Shown here in pieces: positions 42,066-52,048 of a stretch of DNA of 64,000 bases. How positions within the stretch are numbered: position 1 is the stretch's first letter; the number at the start of each line of letters is the position of its first letter. Under the pieces are notes generated by a model. The model was not told the DNA's origin. It made no database searches and saw only the letters and a program-made list of their open reading frames with translations. The DNA is from Seminavis robusta (lineage: Eukaryota > Bacillariophyta > Bacillariophyceae > Naviculales > Naviculaceae). The stretch is from contig CAICTM010000405.1 in the NCBI GenBank assembly GCA_903772945.1, forward strand, positions 1-64,000, in the 5' to 3' direction. The translations under genes and the position numbers were made by a program.

Positions 42066-44615
42066 TTAAGAAGAATTGGAACATTCACAATCACATCCAC
42101 ACAAAACAGCTGTACAGTCAAACCGGAGATAACAGGGCGGGGTGAAGAGGGGCGCATTTAAGAAGGGCTCAGTATTGGGCACATAGGTACAATACTTCAA
42201 GAAACATAGCTCCTCTGGGATTGTGCCTGACAAGCCAGGGTTGCCAGAAAGATCCAGATAACGCAAACTCGTCAAAAGGCCAAACTCAGATGGCAAAGGT
42301 CCGGTCAACTGATTTACGGACAACCACATCTCAGTTACAGCAAACAGCTGTCCAAACTCAGAGGGAATCTGTCCAGTTATTTGATTTCTCTTCAAATCCA
42401 ACTCAGACAGGGCGGTGAGTTGTCCAAGCTCTGATGGCACAGGTCCGGTCAACTCGTTTTCATGCAACTTCAAAGATATCATGGCAGTCAATTGTCCAAT
42501 TTCAGAGGGGATCTGGCCCGTTAGCTCATTTGCATACAAAAATAGCATATCCAATGCAGTTTGCTGTCCATGCTCTGATGGAATTTGACCTGAAAATTGA
42601 TTGTTTGCCAAATCCAATCCTGCCAAAGCAGTGAGTCTTACAAGTTCAGAAGGAATTTGACCTGATAACTGATCTTGGGGCAACCCCAAGAACAACAGTT
42701 GCGTCAGTAGTCCAAAATGGGAAGGGATTCGTCCGGTGAACTGGTTCCAAGACAACTGCAAGTAAGTCAAAGCAGTCAGCTGCGCAAGCTCCGAAGGAAT
42801 CAGACCAGTCAACCTATTTCGAAAAAACCGAATGTCAGTCAAACCAGTCAGCTGTCCAACTTCTGAAGGGAGCGTGCCTGTCAATTGTTCATTAAAAAAT
42901 TTCAGCCCAGTAAGTGTAGTCATCCTGTACAGCTCTGATGGAATCATAGATGACATTGATGTTGCAATCTCGTTGAAATCAAACTCAAGGTGTGACAGCA
43001 AAGTCAACATGGCGATCTCTGGGGGAATAGAGTGCGTCAAACCAGAAAGGTGGAGCTCTCCCAACCATAGAGAGGTGAATTTACCATGGATATCGCAGGG
43101 AGACTTTCCGCGATCTTGGACGTATTTTCCACCAAAGAAGAGTCCAAATCCACTGGAGAACCAGTTGCACTCTTCCAACATGTCATCCATCCATCGCTCC
43201 TTTATAAGAGGGTTCCAATTTTCTCCCTCAAAGGCATAAAAGAATGTAGCTAGAGCAAACAGCTGCTCCTTTCTCCATTCTGGAAGAAATGTGATGTTTT
43301 GATGATTCACAAGCCATTGCCATGCTTTCCACTGAGGAGTTTCACTTCCATTGTTGATGCTAGCCAATGCGTGACTGGGAAGATTCTCCAACAGCAGGTC
43401 CAGAACCCCACTGGGTGCAGAGGATGGAACTCCAGAAGGCTCCATGGAACCATATACAGTGGGTGACGGTGTTTGGATGGTTCCTGACTTGGGCCTTAGT
43501 CCAACTCCCAGACTGATAGCAATAATAACAAGGGAACAAGAGACAACGGCGAATCCAACTCTTTGCCACTTCTTTTCCCTTTTCTCTCTGCCAGCTTGTT
43601 GTTCCAGTAAATGATCAACTTGTTGGGCTTCCTGGACAACTTGCCTTCTAGATTCCTCTGTGATTTCCCTAGCTTCAACCAGTCCTTGGTCATTTGCAGT
43701 GGACAGTGGGACAGTGTCAGTGGTTGCCGGAGGATCATTGATGGCATTTTCATGTTCATTTTCATGGATGTTGTAGTTACCCACAAGGTCAAAATCAAGA
43801 CTTTGAACTCGCTGCAAGTTTTCGCCCGTGTAGGCTCCAGGACGAGATTGAGGTCGTTGGTTGGCTCCTCGGTGCAATGTTGTAGGTGCCACTGGGATTG
43901 GCTCAATCCGTTCCACCAAATCATCCAGTAAAGATTGATGACTGCCAGGTGCGTTTATTGGTTGGTTTATTGGTACCATAGGATTGTTGTTTCTGTCTAC
44001 TGCCTCGCCGCTTGCTGTAGCAGAAATCGCAGTTGGTGGATATTTTCCTTGCTCTGGGTTCTGTTCTTCGTGTATGATACTGGGATCGTAACAACTTGTT
44101 CCATTGGCGGCCTTAACAGTCGTGGATTTGTTTTTGCCAAGCCCACGAAAAAAGGGAAGAGCACCCACAACGGCATTTGGCCCTGCATCTGTGTTGGCAG
44201 GCATACCTGGATCAGCAGCAGTATCTTTTTTGTTTGGGAGACCAGCTTGTTCCGACCCAATCTCCGTGAATTTTGTTGTTGCTTTGTCTTCCTCTGATTT
44301 GATCTCATTTTGGCTTCTAGTAGTACAGGTAGCAGTGGAAAGAGAATTAGTTGTCTTTTTGGCCTCCCTTTTGGCAACTTTGTCTTTGTCTTCTACTTGA
44401 GCTTTTTTGGTGTCAGATTCTTCATCTTGGTACTGCTGTATTTCGTCATGGTACTGCTGTGCGGCTTCTGCCTCTGATCGGTTGGTGAGGCAATCCATTA
44501 CTGCCGAGTCATCATCAAGCTGGTCTGGTGGATTCTCAACGTCTCTAGCAGCGTTACCGGTATCACCTGGAGCATCGCCATGATGTCCATTGGCGTCAGC
44601 TTTGTCTTCTTCCAT
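42066..44615 (-). CDS. LRR single-pass membrane protein 4
   Basis: 849 residues, no intron. The cytosolic part (1-348) has SAVMDCLTNRSEAEAAQQ, RGLGKNKSTTVKA, EQGKYPPTAISA, IEPIPVAPTTLHRGAN and RPGAYTGENLQRVQSLDF. The last four of these also occur in protein 1 in the same order. The span (about 350-370, VGFAVVSCSLVIIAISLGVGL) is different from all others. The ectodomain has the Trp-rich block, about ten LRRs and a cap with an extra insertion (FLKYCTYVPNTEPF) before CGCDCECSNSS. No kinase. The start ATG (MEEDKADANGH) lacks the KKMN context. Probably a surface recognition protein. Confidence 0.88.
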   Translation of the reverse strand: MEEDKADANGHHGDAPGDTGNAARDVENPPDQLDDDSAVMDCLTNRSEAEAAQQYHDEIQQYQDEESDTKKAQVEDKDKVAKREAKKTTNSLSTATCTTRSQNEIKSEEDKATTKFTEIGSEQAGLPNKKDTAADPGMPANTDAGPNAVVGALPFFRGLGKNKSTTVKAANGTSCYDPSIIHEEQNPEQGKYPPTAISATASGEAVDRNNNPMVPINQPINAPGSHQSLLDDLVERIEPIPVAPTTLHRGANQRPQSRPGAYTGENLQRVQSLDFDLVGNYNIHENEHENAINDPPATTDTVPLSTANDQGLVEAREITEESRRQVVQEAQQVDHLLEQQAGREKREKKWQRVGFAVVSCSLVIIAISLGVGLRPKSGTIQTPSPTVYGSMEPSGVPSSAPSGVLDLLLENLPSHALASINNGSETPQWKAWQWLVNHQNITFLPEWRKEQLFALATFFYAFEGENWNPLIKERWMDDMLEECNWFSSGFGLFFGGKYVQDRGKSPCDIHGKFTSLWLGELHLSGLTHSIPPEIAMLTLLSHLEFDFNEIATSMSSMIPSELYRMTTLTGLKFFNEQLTGTLPSEVGQLTGLTDIRFFRNRLTGLIPSELAQLTALTYLQLSWNQFTGRIPSHFGLLTQLLFLGLPQDQLSGQIPSELVRLTALAGLDLANNQFSGQIPSEHGQQTALDMLFLYANELTGQIPSEIGQLTAMISLKLHENELTGPVPSELGQLTALSELDLKRNQITGQIPSEFGQLFAVTEMWLSVNQLTGPLPSEFGLLTSLRYLDLSGNPGLSGTIPEELCFLKYCTYVPNTEPFLNAPLFTPPCYLRFDCTAVLCGCDCECSNSS

Positions 44616-44844
44616 CTTTCTAACAATGTGATTGCTGAATATGTGTGTGGACCGAAGAGTGGGCTGTTGTTACTTTCCGAAGAGGTTACCATGGGTTAGA
44701 ATGGACAACTGGTATAGGGGAGTAATGGACGACATGACAGAGGAGACAGCTGTTGCTTCGCACAGATCGCAAAAAGATGGAAGAAGTTCTCAAAGATCTG
44801 TTCGATTTGCACGTTTATCAATGGCAGCAGAAAGTGAGTATACA

Positions 44845-44988
44845 AAATAATTTACCCTTTTGCCCCCGTAACGGTCCTCACTTTCTTGCCCCTGATCCCA
44901 CAGAACCTAGTCCTGAATTTCGCCTGTTCTTTGCTTAAACCTGGCCCGGCTGGCTTCCGTAGATAATTCCCCTACTCTAAACCCCCCA
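44845..44988 (-). repeat. Dispersed repeat R1, copy 3
   Basis: Reverse-oriented copy with TTTTGCCCCCGTAACGGTCC, TTTCTTGCCCCTGATCCCAC, TCCTGAATTTCGCCTGTTC, TTTGCTTAAACCTGG and CCTACTCTAAACCCCCC. Confidence 0.85.
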
Positions 44989-45115
44989 CATATTTACTGG
45001 GATTGACAGAGACAAGCCTTCACGCCGCTTCTGATCGATTGCATGATTCGACCCGAATCGAATCGAGAATCGAATGGAATAGTCTCTGTGCTGTTCGGTG
45101 CAGCCATGGAAAAAA

Positions 45116-45273
45116 GGGGGGTTTTGAGTAGGTGGATTTCTACGGTATGGAAGCCACCTATGGCCAGGCTTAGTAAAGGCCAAGAAGAGCCAAAATTCAA
45201 AATGCTGGACTTGGTTCGGTGGAATCAGGGGCCGGTACGGGGTCCAAAGGGCTTTGCTTGGTGGGATCCATGG
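45116..45273 (+). repeat. Dispersed repeat R1, copy 4 (more diverged)
   Basis: Forward copy starting GGGGGGTTTTGAGTAGG, with GGCCAGGCTTAGTAAAGGCC, AAATTCAAAATGCTGGAC, TCAGGGGCCGGTACGGGG and an end GGGATCCATGG, which is also the end block in copy 2. It faces copy 3 across about 130 nt, an inverted pair. Confidence 0.75.
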
Positions 45274-45458
45274 AGACATAAATGCATGTGCAGGTTTCAT
45301 TTGGGAAGTGGTGTGGCTTGTCTCGCTCCACAGGCTAGCTAGCTAGAGATTGGCTCGTTTGTATACTATGCATACACAGGAGACCGGACGTGCCAACATG
45401 AACTCGTTATGGATATGTATACTACTCTTTTTGTGTTGGAGACCACCATGACTTCTAT

Positions 45459-47158
45459 CTATACTTTCTTCTTTTTCTTCTTGTCAGCTTGCCGCTGTTC
45501 CCAATCCTTGGCCAACTCTTTGGTTTTGACCCGATAAAAGAATCGTCCGAGGGGTTTGAATCGATCAAATTGATGCACGACGGGACTAATGGTTTCATCC
45601 CAATTGAATACGACTTGATCTCCCGATTTCGCTTCCGTCTGAATGAGTTTACCATTGCCCCATTCGTTGGGTTCTTTGGTCCGCATGGCACCCATATTGT
45701 TGACAATGCCGCGTCCTTGATCAAAAACGGTAATGGATCGAATGCGTTCGGCGTATTGTAGTTTTCCACTGTAATAGAGGTAGTTGTGAAATCCTTGATC
45801 GGCTCCCATGAGTCTAATTTCGGTTTCATCAAATTCATTGACCATGGCTCTGAGATATGTTTCGAGTGCAATTTGTTCTCCCATGGTCGCCCCCGAGCAG
45901 ATTGTAGGTTTGTCTTCCATGGCTCGAATGACTTTGAGCCCGTATGCGTTGGTCAACCATTTTCGATTCTTGTCGGATTTTCCAATGCGAGTGGCTTCTG
46001 CGTTTTCCTGGTGTCATAAATAAATCATCACGGATGAGAAAAAGATGGAGAAACAGGTGAGATTGATGCCCGTGATCGACCAACAACAAACAAAGACTAC
46101 CAAGCTTGTCTTTAGTCTATACATACCCCAAAGAAGAAAATGACACCATTTTTTCGTTGCAAGTTTGGTTCTCGTGGTACGGATGCAAAGGGATCTTCTT
46201 GAAAGAAGGTGTCCCGGGCATCGACGAGCATTTGCCAAGTATGAGGTTGATACTGGGTACTCCAAATCCAATAGAGTTCGTAACGGGTAGTGGCAACGGG
46301 CCGTGCTTCTCGAAAGTCCGGAATGGGTTTCCATTCGGTGGCCGAATACTCAATGTGTCGATCCTTATTGGGTTGAGTGACATTGCGTGTTCCATATAAG
46401 ACGTGACAATGACAGATGCGAATGCCACCCTTGGCAGATTCGGTGGATTGTCCTTCGGCATTGTAACAGACAAAGGGAACCACGTAGATGATTACGTGTG
46501 GATCAGATGCAAAAAAGGAGTGCAATTGGATTTGTCGATCGGTCGGTTTATCGTTGGTATCGGGATTGGCCAAATCGAGTGGTGAAACGGCCAAGACAAT
46601 GTCACCTTGGAATCCCGTTTTTCGCAACGACAAGATGAATCCCTGGTAAATGGACAAGTCGTATTCGGCGGCAAAGGCAAAGACAGCATCATGATCGGAA
46701 CGGTGTTGGCCCAAGACGGGTTTGATAATGGGAGCCACTTCTACTACTGTGGGACCACCGCTATTGCCAGTGCCAGATGCCAGAGATCGTTGGATGCAAC
46801 GCGTGGGAGTCGGAAACTGCGTTGGACCCAACACGGTATAATCACTCAGTGCAAACATACGTAGCTTGCTGATCCGATCCTTGGCGTCAAACTCCACATA
46901 TTGGGTTTCTTCAATCTTCTTTGTCTCTCCCAGTTGTCTTCTACCACTTTTAACAATACCAGTAGTAACACTAGCAGCACTTGGAATGGAAGGACTGGAA
47001 TTTCTTATTGCCAAGTAACTCACATCCAGCAGCACAAAACAAACTGACACTGCTAGCACTAACAGCCACTCGGATCGAGTAGATCTCTTAGTAGTAGTAG
47101 TACATGTATTACTATTGGTAGGAGTTGCAGTTGGAGAGATCATCATTGCCATGATCAT
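45459..47158 (-). CDS. Type II membrane glycosyltransferase-like protein
   Basis: Two exons, 46127-47158 and 45459-46007, joined in phase 0 across a 119-nt GT-AG intron, giving 526 residues. A Thr-rich cytosolic leader and a span at about 31-51 (WLLVLAVSVCFVLLDVSYL) suggest Golgi residence. The luminal part has VFAFAAEYDLSIYQGFILSL and WQMLVDARDTFFQEDPF. This DxRDxxFQxDPF pattern is typical of GT-A fold nucleotide-sugar transferases, where the acidic residues bind the metal. The C-terminal exon has GATMGEQIALETYLRAMVNE and ends in a Lys run. Sugar donor and acceptor are unknown. The open frame extends one codon upstream of the ATG only. Confidence 0.75.
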
Positions 47159-48968
47159 CAATCATGGAAACAAGTATTGTGGATGGAGTTTTGGTTTTGT
47201 GCCAGATGCTTCGGAGAGGTCATTTCTCGCTCTGAGAATCGAATCAGGCTAATTACATGTATAATAGTGTTAGGGTGAAACTCTTCAAGCTTGCCGAATT
47301 TTGAAGGCGCTGAAACCTGCAACCCTTAACCCTCTCGCTGATGGATATTTTCACCTACCACTGGGAGGGCACTAGAAGCTTCTCTGTCAACTAAGGAGAG
47401 GTGCCATAGAGTAGTGCAGTAGTAACTTATTCTAATCTAGCAATTCCTAGGTGCTGGGAGGATAGGGGAGCTCTGCTTGCATCTCGTGTTACCCAACCCC
47501 TCACAGCACCGGCGGAGATTAACAAACAAACAAACCTACTCTTTCGGGGTATTTCACCTGCTCTTTCCGTGTACAGTCGTACGTGTCCGCCGATCGCTTT
47601 GTTGATGTGGTTAACCACGTGATCCTCTACAATAAAAGTTCATGTACTGGTTCATTTCTCTGTTCATTTCACGAGGATTTTGGAGCCAAAGATTCCTCTC
47701 ATTGCGGTATCAGGAAGAAACAGTGAAAGCTCGTGGTCTGGATCCAAGGTAGCCAATTGAGGTTTTGCGCACAGATCATGCTGAGCAGCTCTCTTTCTAG
47801 GTTCGTCCTCGTGCAAGATTATTGTTGGCTCCGCTGCTGTCAATCAGTGCGCATGCTCGCTTCAAGCAAACTGCATGTGGCGCCTCAACCCTTGTCTCTT
47901 CCTCGTAGGGCGGATGCAATGATGGCCGTTGACAATGGTGCTTTGACCGTCCGAGAAAAACAAGGTCACTTCACATTCTTCTCCCAGACTCTCGCCAAGG
48001 TGCCATGTTACAGTGCCGCCTTGTGCAGCCGCTTCTTCGGGGCCCTTGTGGAATTGACTTGCCCGGTACCTATTGTACCCCATTACAATTCGCTGGAAAA
48101 TGGTACCCAAACCGTCATGCAGTTCTTCGTACAGTATGCTATTGCAACAAGTCTTACTACATGTAGTCTAACATTACTTCTTTCTTTTCCTCGTTTTGTC
48201 ATTGGCAATGCTGCTTATCGGTGGTTCCTTTGCTGTTGGCTTGGAGCTTGGAGCTTCGAGCCTGGATGGTTGAACTCGACGGAAGGAACTATGAGTCATT
48301 ATATGACTTGGAACAGAAAGGACTTTCTTTCTATCAGAGACTTTAACTCCTACAGCTACTCCTACTCAGTTGCTATTGTTAATAGGATATAGGATCACTT
48401 GTCTTCCCACCGAAAGTGTTCCAATGAACAAACTCCAAACATTCTTGAGTTAACGCAACAACGCAACTAGACTACATGTATTGTATGATTGTACCCTAGC
48501 TAGCTAGCTAGCTACTCTGGAGTAGCTAGGCCAGATTGCAAGGAGGAATAATATATGACGAGTCTCAGCTCTGAGTTTCTCTAGACTAATGACTCGACCA
48601 TGTAAATCCCTTGAAAATGTGAGTGATGACGATGAGCCTGCTTTTCGAAGGGAGCACTTTTTCGTTTAAGCGAGAACCGGTACGGTAAGGAAATAGCACG
48701 ATCCAATAATTAACGGTCTTCTGCTTTTTGTTTGGACTTTAATACTACAGTTGACACAACAATTACAAGGATTTAACAACTGAATCAAACTCACCTGGTG
48801 TGAATGCACCGAGAAGATGCACTTGGCAACAGTGCAGCAAGAAACAGCATCCCAAGAAGATGAATCGAATCAATCCGACCAACATGGTGGCAATGTTCAA
48901 GGTGGCATACATAGGTCTGCTAGAGACTTTGATCATCAACCAGGCAGCTTGGCGACAACTCGGCAGTA
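47159..48968. other. Intergenic stretch and degraded 5' end of LRR protein 5
   Basis: A 219-codon open frame (47733-48392, +) is unrecognised and I do not call it. From about 48854 the sequence matches the N-terminal coding region of the LRR paralogues, but in two other frames (KKMN at 48854-48865; GGNVQGGIHRSARDFDHQ at 48886-48940). A run of CTAGCTAGCTAGCTAG is at about 48496. Confidence 0.6.
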
Positions 48969-51884
48969 ATGGATAGCCTCTTAAAGCGAGCAGAGGAAGA
49001 AGCCACACAGCAGTACCAAGATGCAGAATCTGATGCCATGAAAGCTCAAGTAGAAGGCACAATTGAAGCCAAGTCAGAGGAAGATGGAGAAACAGCAAAA
49101 TTCACAGAGATCGGGTCGGAAGAAGCTGGTCTGGCAACGGCGGAGCATCTACAAGAAGAATCTCAATCAGAAGACCTCCAAAAAACATACAAGACCACTA
49201 CCAATCAAATCAATGAAACGGCCAAAACTGAGAAGGTGGCAAAAACAACACAAAAAGAGGCAACAGAAAGAGAAAGAGTGCCTCTAGGAAATACCAACCA
49301 AAAAGGAGACAGGATCCAGCAAACCACAGTACTATGTCAGACAAGCGGGCCGTCACCACGGTCTACAAAGGACAACCCTGTCGAACAGGTCAACAGAGCC
49401 CGTCCCGTTGGCAAAGAAAATACGCTGGAAGAGACCGCAGGCGTGCCTACCAAAGGGTTGCGAAGAAACACAGGGCCGGCAGCAGTAGGGGCACACCATG
49501 TAAAACCAAGTGCCGCCGTGGTTGGTGCGCAGGCCCACGGAAATACAACACAAGAGACCACAGGTATGGCTGCCAAAGGGTTACGAAGAAACACAGGGAC
49601 AACAGCTGCAGAGGCACATTACGTAAAACCGAGTGCCGCTGTGGTTGGTGCTCATGCCCAAGAACACACGCTGGAAGTGGCCACAGGTATGCCTGCCAAA
49701 GGGTTACGAAGAAACACAGGGACGACAGCTGCAAGGGCACATCATGTACCAAGTGCCACCGTGGTTGGTGCTCATGCCCAAGAAAATACGCTGGAAGTGA
49801 CCACAGGTATGGCTGCCAAAGGGTTGCGAAGAAACACAGGGACGACAGCTGCAGAGGCAAATCACGGAAAACCAAGTCCTCATGATCAAGCAACTACGCT
49901 GGAAAATACCACAGGTACGCTGGAAGAGACCACAGGTATGTGTCGCACCATCCAACAACAGCGGCAACAAGTCATGGTGCCCGGTGCCTACCCGATGGCA
50001 GGGACGGGAATGTCCAACTTAACTATTAATGACGAAGAGGAAGCACCTGTCGATTCCTCATCAGCTGCACTCCAACATGTGTTGGACCCGACCCTATTTC
50101 CCAATCAAGCAATGCGATCAGGCGTTACCATGGACCACTTGGCAGTGGCTAACCGAGTCACGGACGACCCAGAAGATTTAATGCATGCGGATCCCGTTCA
50201 TTTCGAGGAACAATTGAGAAGGAAACAACAAACAAAAAAACAGAGGCAAACAATCCTCTTTATCCTGTGTCTGGTAGTCTGTGCTGTGGCTGCCATTATA
50301 GGGACTGTGGCTGGAACAACTGGAAAGGACAATACAGTTGTTGTGTACCAAACGCCATCTCCTACCGTCTTTGGCTCCATGACTCCTTCTGAAGTACCAT
50401 CATCTGCACCCAGCGGGGTGCTGGACCTGCTGTTGGATAATCTACCCAGTCAAACATTGGCTAGGATCAACAATGGTAGTGAAACTCCTCAGTGGAGAGC
50501 ATGGAATTGGCTTGCAAACCACCAAAACATCACATGGCTACCAGAATGGAGAAAGGAGCAGTTATTTGCTCTTGCTACATTCTTCTATGCCTTTGAGGGA
50601 GAAAAGTGGACTCCTCTCATAAAGGAGAGGTGGATGGATGACTCAGTCGAAGAGTGCTACTGGTTCTCCAGTGGGTTTGGATTCTTTTCCGAAGAAAAAT
50701 TCTACGAATTTCCCCAGATGTTTCCCTGCAACAGCCATGGTAAATTCACCTCTCTTTGGTTGGAAGACCTCGAGCTTTCTGGTTTGGTGCCTTCTATTCC
50801 CCCAGAGATTGCCATGTTGACTTTGTTGTCACAGCTTGATTTTGGTTCCAATGAGATTGGAACATCAATGTCATCTCTGATTCCACTAGAGCTGTATAGG
50901 ATGACTGCATTGACTGGGTTGACCTTTTTCAATGAACTGTTGACTGGCCCACTCCCTTCTGAGCTTGGACAGCTTACTACTTTGGATAGGTTGGATTTGT
51001 ACGTAGACAGTTTGACTGGTCAGATTCCTTCGGAGCTTGGGCAGCTGACTGGTTTGACTGACTTGTCATTGGTTGAGGGCCAGTTCACTGGCTCACTTCC
51101 TTCTGAGCTTGGACAGCTTACTGCTTTGGAGCAGTTGTGGATCTTTCGAACTCAGTTGACTGGTCAGATTCCCTCAGAGCTTGGGCAGCTGACTGGTTTG
51201 TATGACTTGCAGTTGTCTGAAAGTCGGTTCACGGGACAAATCCCTTCCCATTTTGGACTGCTGACACAAATGTTGTACTTGGAGTTGGATGGCAATCAGT
51301 TATCTGGTCAAATTCCTTCTGAAGTTCTAAGACTTACTGCTTTGGAATGGATATTATTGGATAACAATGAGCTAAGTGGGCAGGTTTCCTCTGCGTTTGG
51401 ACAACTCACTGCCTTGGATCAGTTGAATTTGACGGGAAATCAAATCACTGGCCAGATCCCCTCTGAAATGGGACAGATGACTGCTCTGACACGTTTGGGC
51501 TTGAATGAAAATCAGGTGACGGGACATGTGCCATCAGAGCTCGGAACACTCACAGGCTTGGATCGGTTGTATTTGCAAGAAAATCAAATCACTGGCCAGA
51601 TTCCCTCTGAGTTTGGACAGCTAATTGGTTTGACATTCTTGCATTTGGATGGAAACCAGTTGACCGGACCTGTGCCATCGGAGTTTGGCCTTTTGACAAA
51701 TTTACGTTCTTTGAATCTAACTGGCAACCTTGGCTTTTCTGGCACGATCCCAGAGGAGCTATGTTTCTTGCAGAATGTGTCTTGTATGTATGGGCCCGTT
51801 TGGATCGCTCAGCCCTGCCATCTTGGCTTTGACTGCAACTCGGTTTTGTGTGGATGTGATTGTGCCTGTTCCATTCTTCTTTGA
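48969..51884 (+). CDS. LRR single-pass membrane protein 5
   Basis: 971 residues as drawn, the longest of the five. The frame opens at MDSLLKRAEEEATQQYQD, a motif that is internal in the paralogues. The missing N-terminus is present upstream in other frames, so the start may be a secondary one. Residues about 150-300 hold four copies of a 41-residue repeat (ENTLEVTTGMAAKGLRRNTG core). MDHLAVANRVTDDPEDLM precedes the span (about 427-451, ILFILCLVVCAVAAIIGTV). The ectodomain has the Trp-rich block, about 13 LRRs including an extra one relative to protein 1 (TGSLPSELGQLTALEQLW), and a cap with CGCDCAC. Its LRRs share near-identical stretches with both protein 1 and proteins 2/3. Confidence 0.85.
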   Translation: MDSLLKRAEEEATQQYQDAESDAMKAQVEGTIEAKSEEDGETAKFTEIGSEEAGLATAEHLQEESQSEDLQKTYKTTTNQINETAKTEKVAKTTQKEATERERVPLGNTNQKGDRIQQTTVLCQTSGPSPRSTKDNPVEQVNRARPVGKENTLEETAGVPTKGLRRNTGPAAVGAHHVKPSAAVVGAQAHGNTTQETTGMAAKGLRRNTGTTAAEAHYVKPSAAVVGAHAQEHTLEVATGMPAKGLRRNTGTTAARAHHVPSATVVGAHAQENTLEVTTGMAAKGLRRNTGTTAAEANHGKPSPHDQATTLENTTGTLEETTGMCRTIQQQRQQVMVPGAYPMAGTGMSNLTINDEEEAPVDSSSAALQHVLDPTLFPNQAMRSGVTMDHLAVANRVTDDPEDLMHADPVHFEEQLRRKQQTKKQRQTILFILCLVVCAVAAIIGTVAGTTGKDNTVVVYQTPSPTVFGSMTPSEVPSSAPSGVLDLLLDNLPSQTLARINNGSETPQWRAWNWLANHQNITWLPEWRKEQLFALATFFYAFEGEKWTPLIKERWMDDSVEECYWFSSGFGFFSEEKFYEFPQMFPCNSHGKFTSLWLEDLELSGLVPSIPPEIAMLTLLSQLDFGSNEIGTSMSSLIPLELYRMTALTGLTFFNELLTGPLPSELGQLTTLDRLDLYVDSLTGQIPSELGQLTGLTDLSLVEGQFTGSLPSELGQLTALEQLWIFRTQLTGQIPSELGQLTGLYDLQLSESRFTGQIPSHFGLLTQMLYLELDGNQLSGQIPSEVLRLTALEWILLDNNELSGQVSSAFGQLTALDQLNLTGNQITGQIPSEMGQMTALTRLGLNENQVTGHVPSELGTLTGLDRLYLQENQITGQIPSEFGQLIGLTFLHLDGNQLTGPVPSEFGLLTNLRSLNLTGNLGFSGTIPEELCFLQNVSCMYGPVWIAQPCHLGFDCNSVLCGCDCACSILL
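49410..49875 (+). repeat. Tandem 123-nt (41-codon) repeat inside LRR protein 5
   Basis: Four units with the GGGTTxCGAAGAAACACAGGG block at 49455, 49578, 49701 and 49821. The period is 123, 123 and 120. The third unit has lost one codon. The paralogues carry about three units (protein 3), one (protein 1), a part (protein 4) or none (protein 2). The repeat is open in other frames too, including a Cys-rich plus-strand frame of 183 codons. Confidence 0.9.
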
Positions 51885-52048
51885 TGGAAGGAGGAATAGG
51901 ATAAGTTCGAGCTCTGATTTTCCAAACCTGTCAAAACAGGATCATAACAAACTTTTTAAAACTTTTATGCACCAGGTAAGGGTAGGATACACTCCCACGA
52001 TATCATATCCATGCTCGCCCTCTTGTCTGTCTAGCTAGTAAAGTTTCA

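Larger units (their letters stand above)
44616..45458. other. Region upstream of LRR protein 4 with paired R1 repeats
   Basis: It holds two R1 copies in opposite orientation (44845-44988 and 45116-45273) and the 3' flank of the glycosyltransferase-like gene. No gene is seen. Confidence 0.7.

Noticed and set aside
47733-48392. 219-codon open frame upstream of LRR protein 5
   Set aside because: It starts at GTG, has no recognisable domain, irregular composition and no family resemblance. It could be a real lineage-specific gene but I cannot support it.
49334-49885. 183-codon Cys/Arg-rich open frame inside LRR protein 5
   Set aside because: It coincides with the 123-nt tandem repeat, which is open in several frames by its structure. 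The LRR frame is the conserved one.
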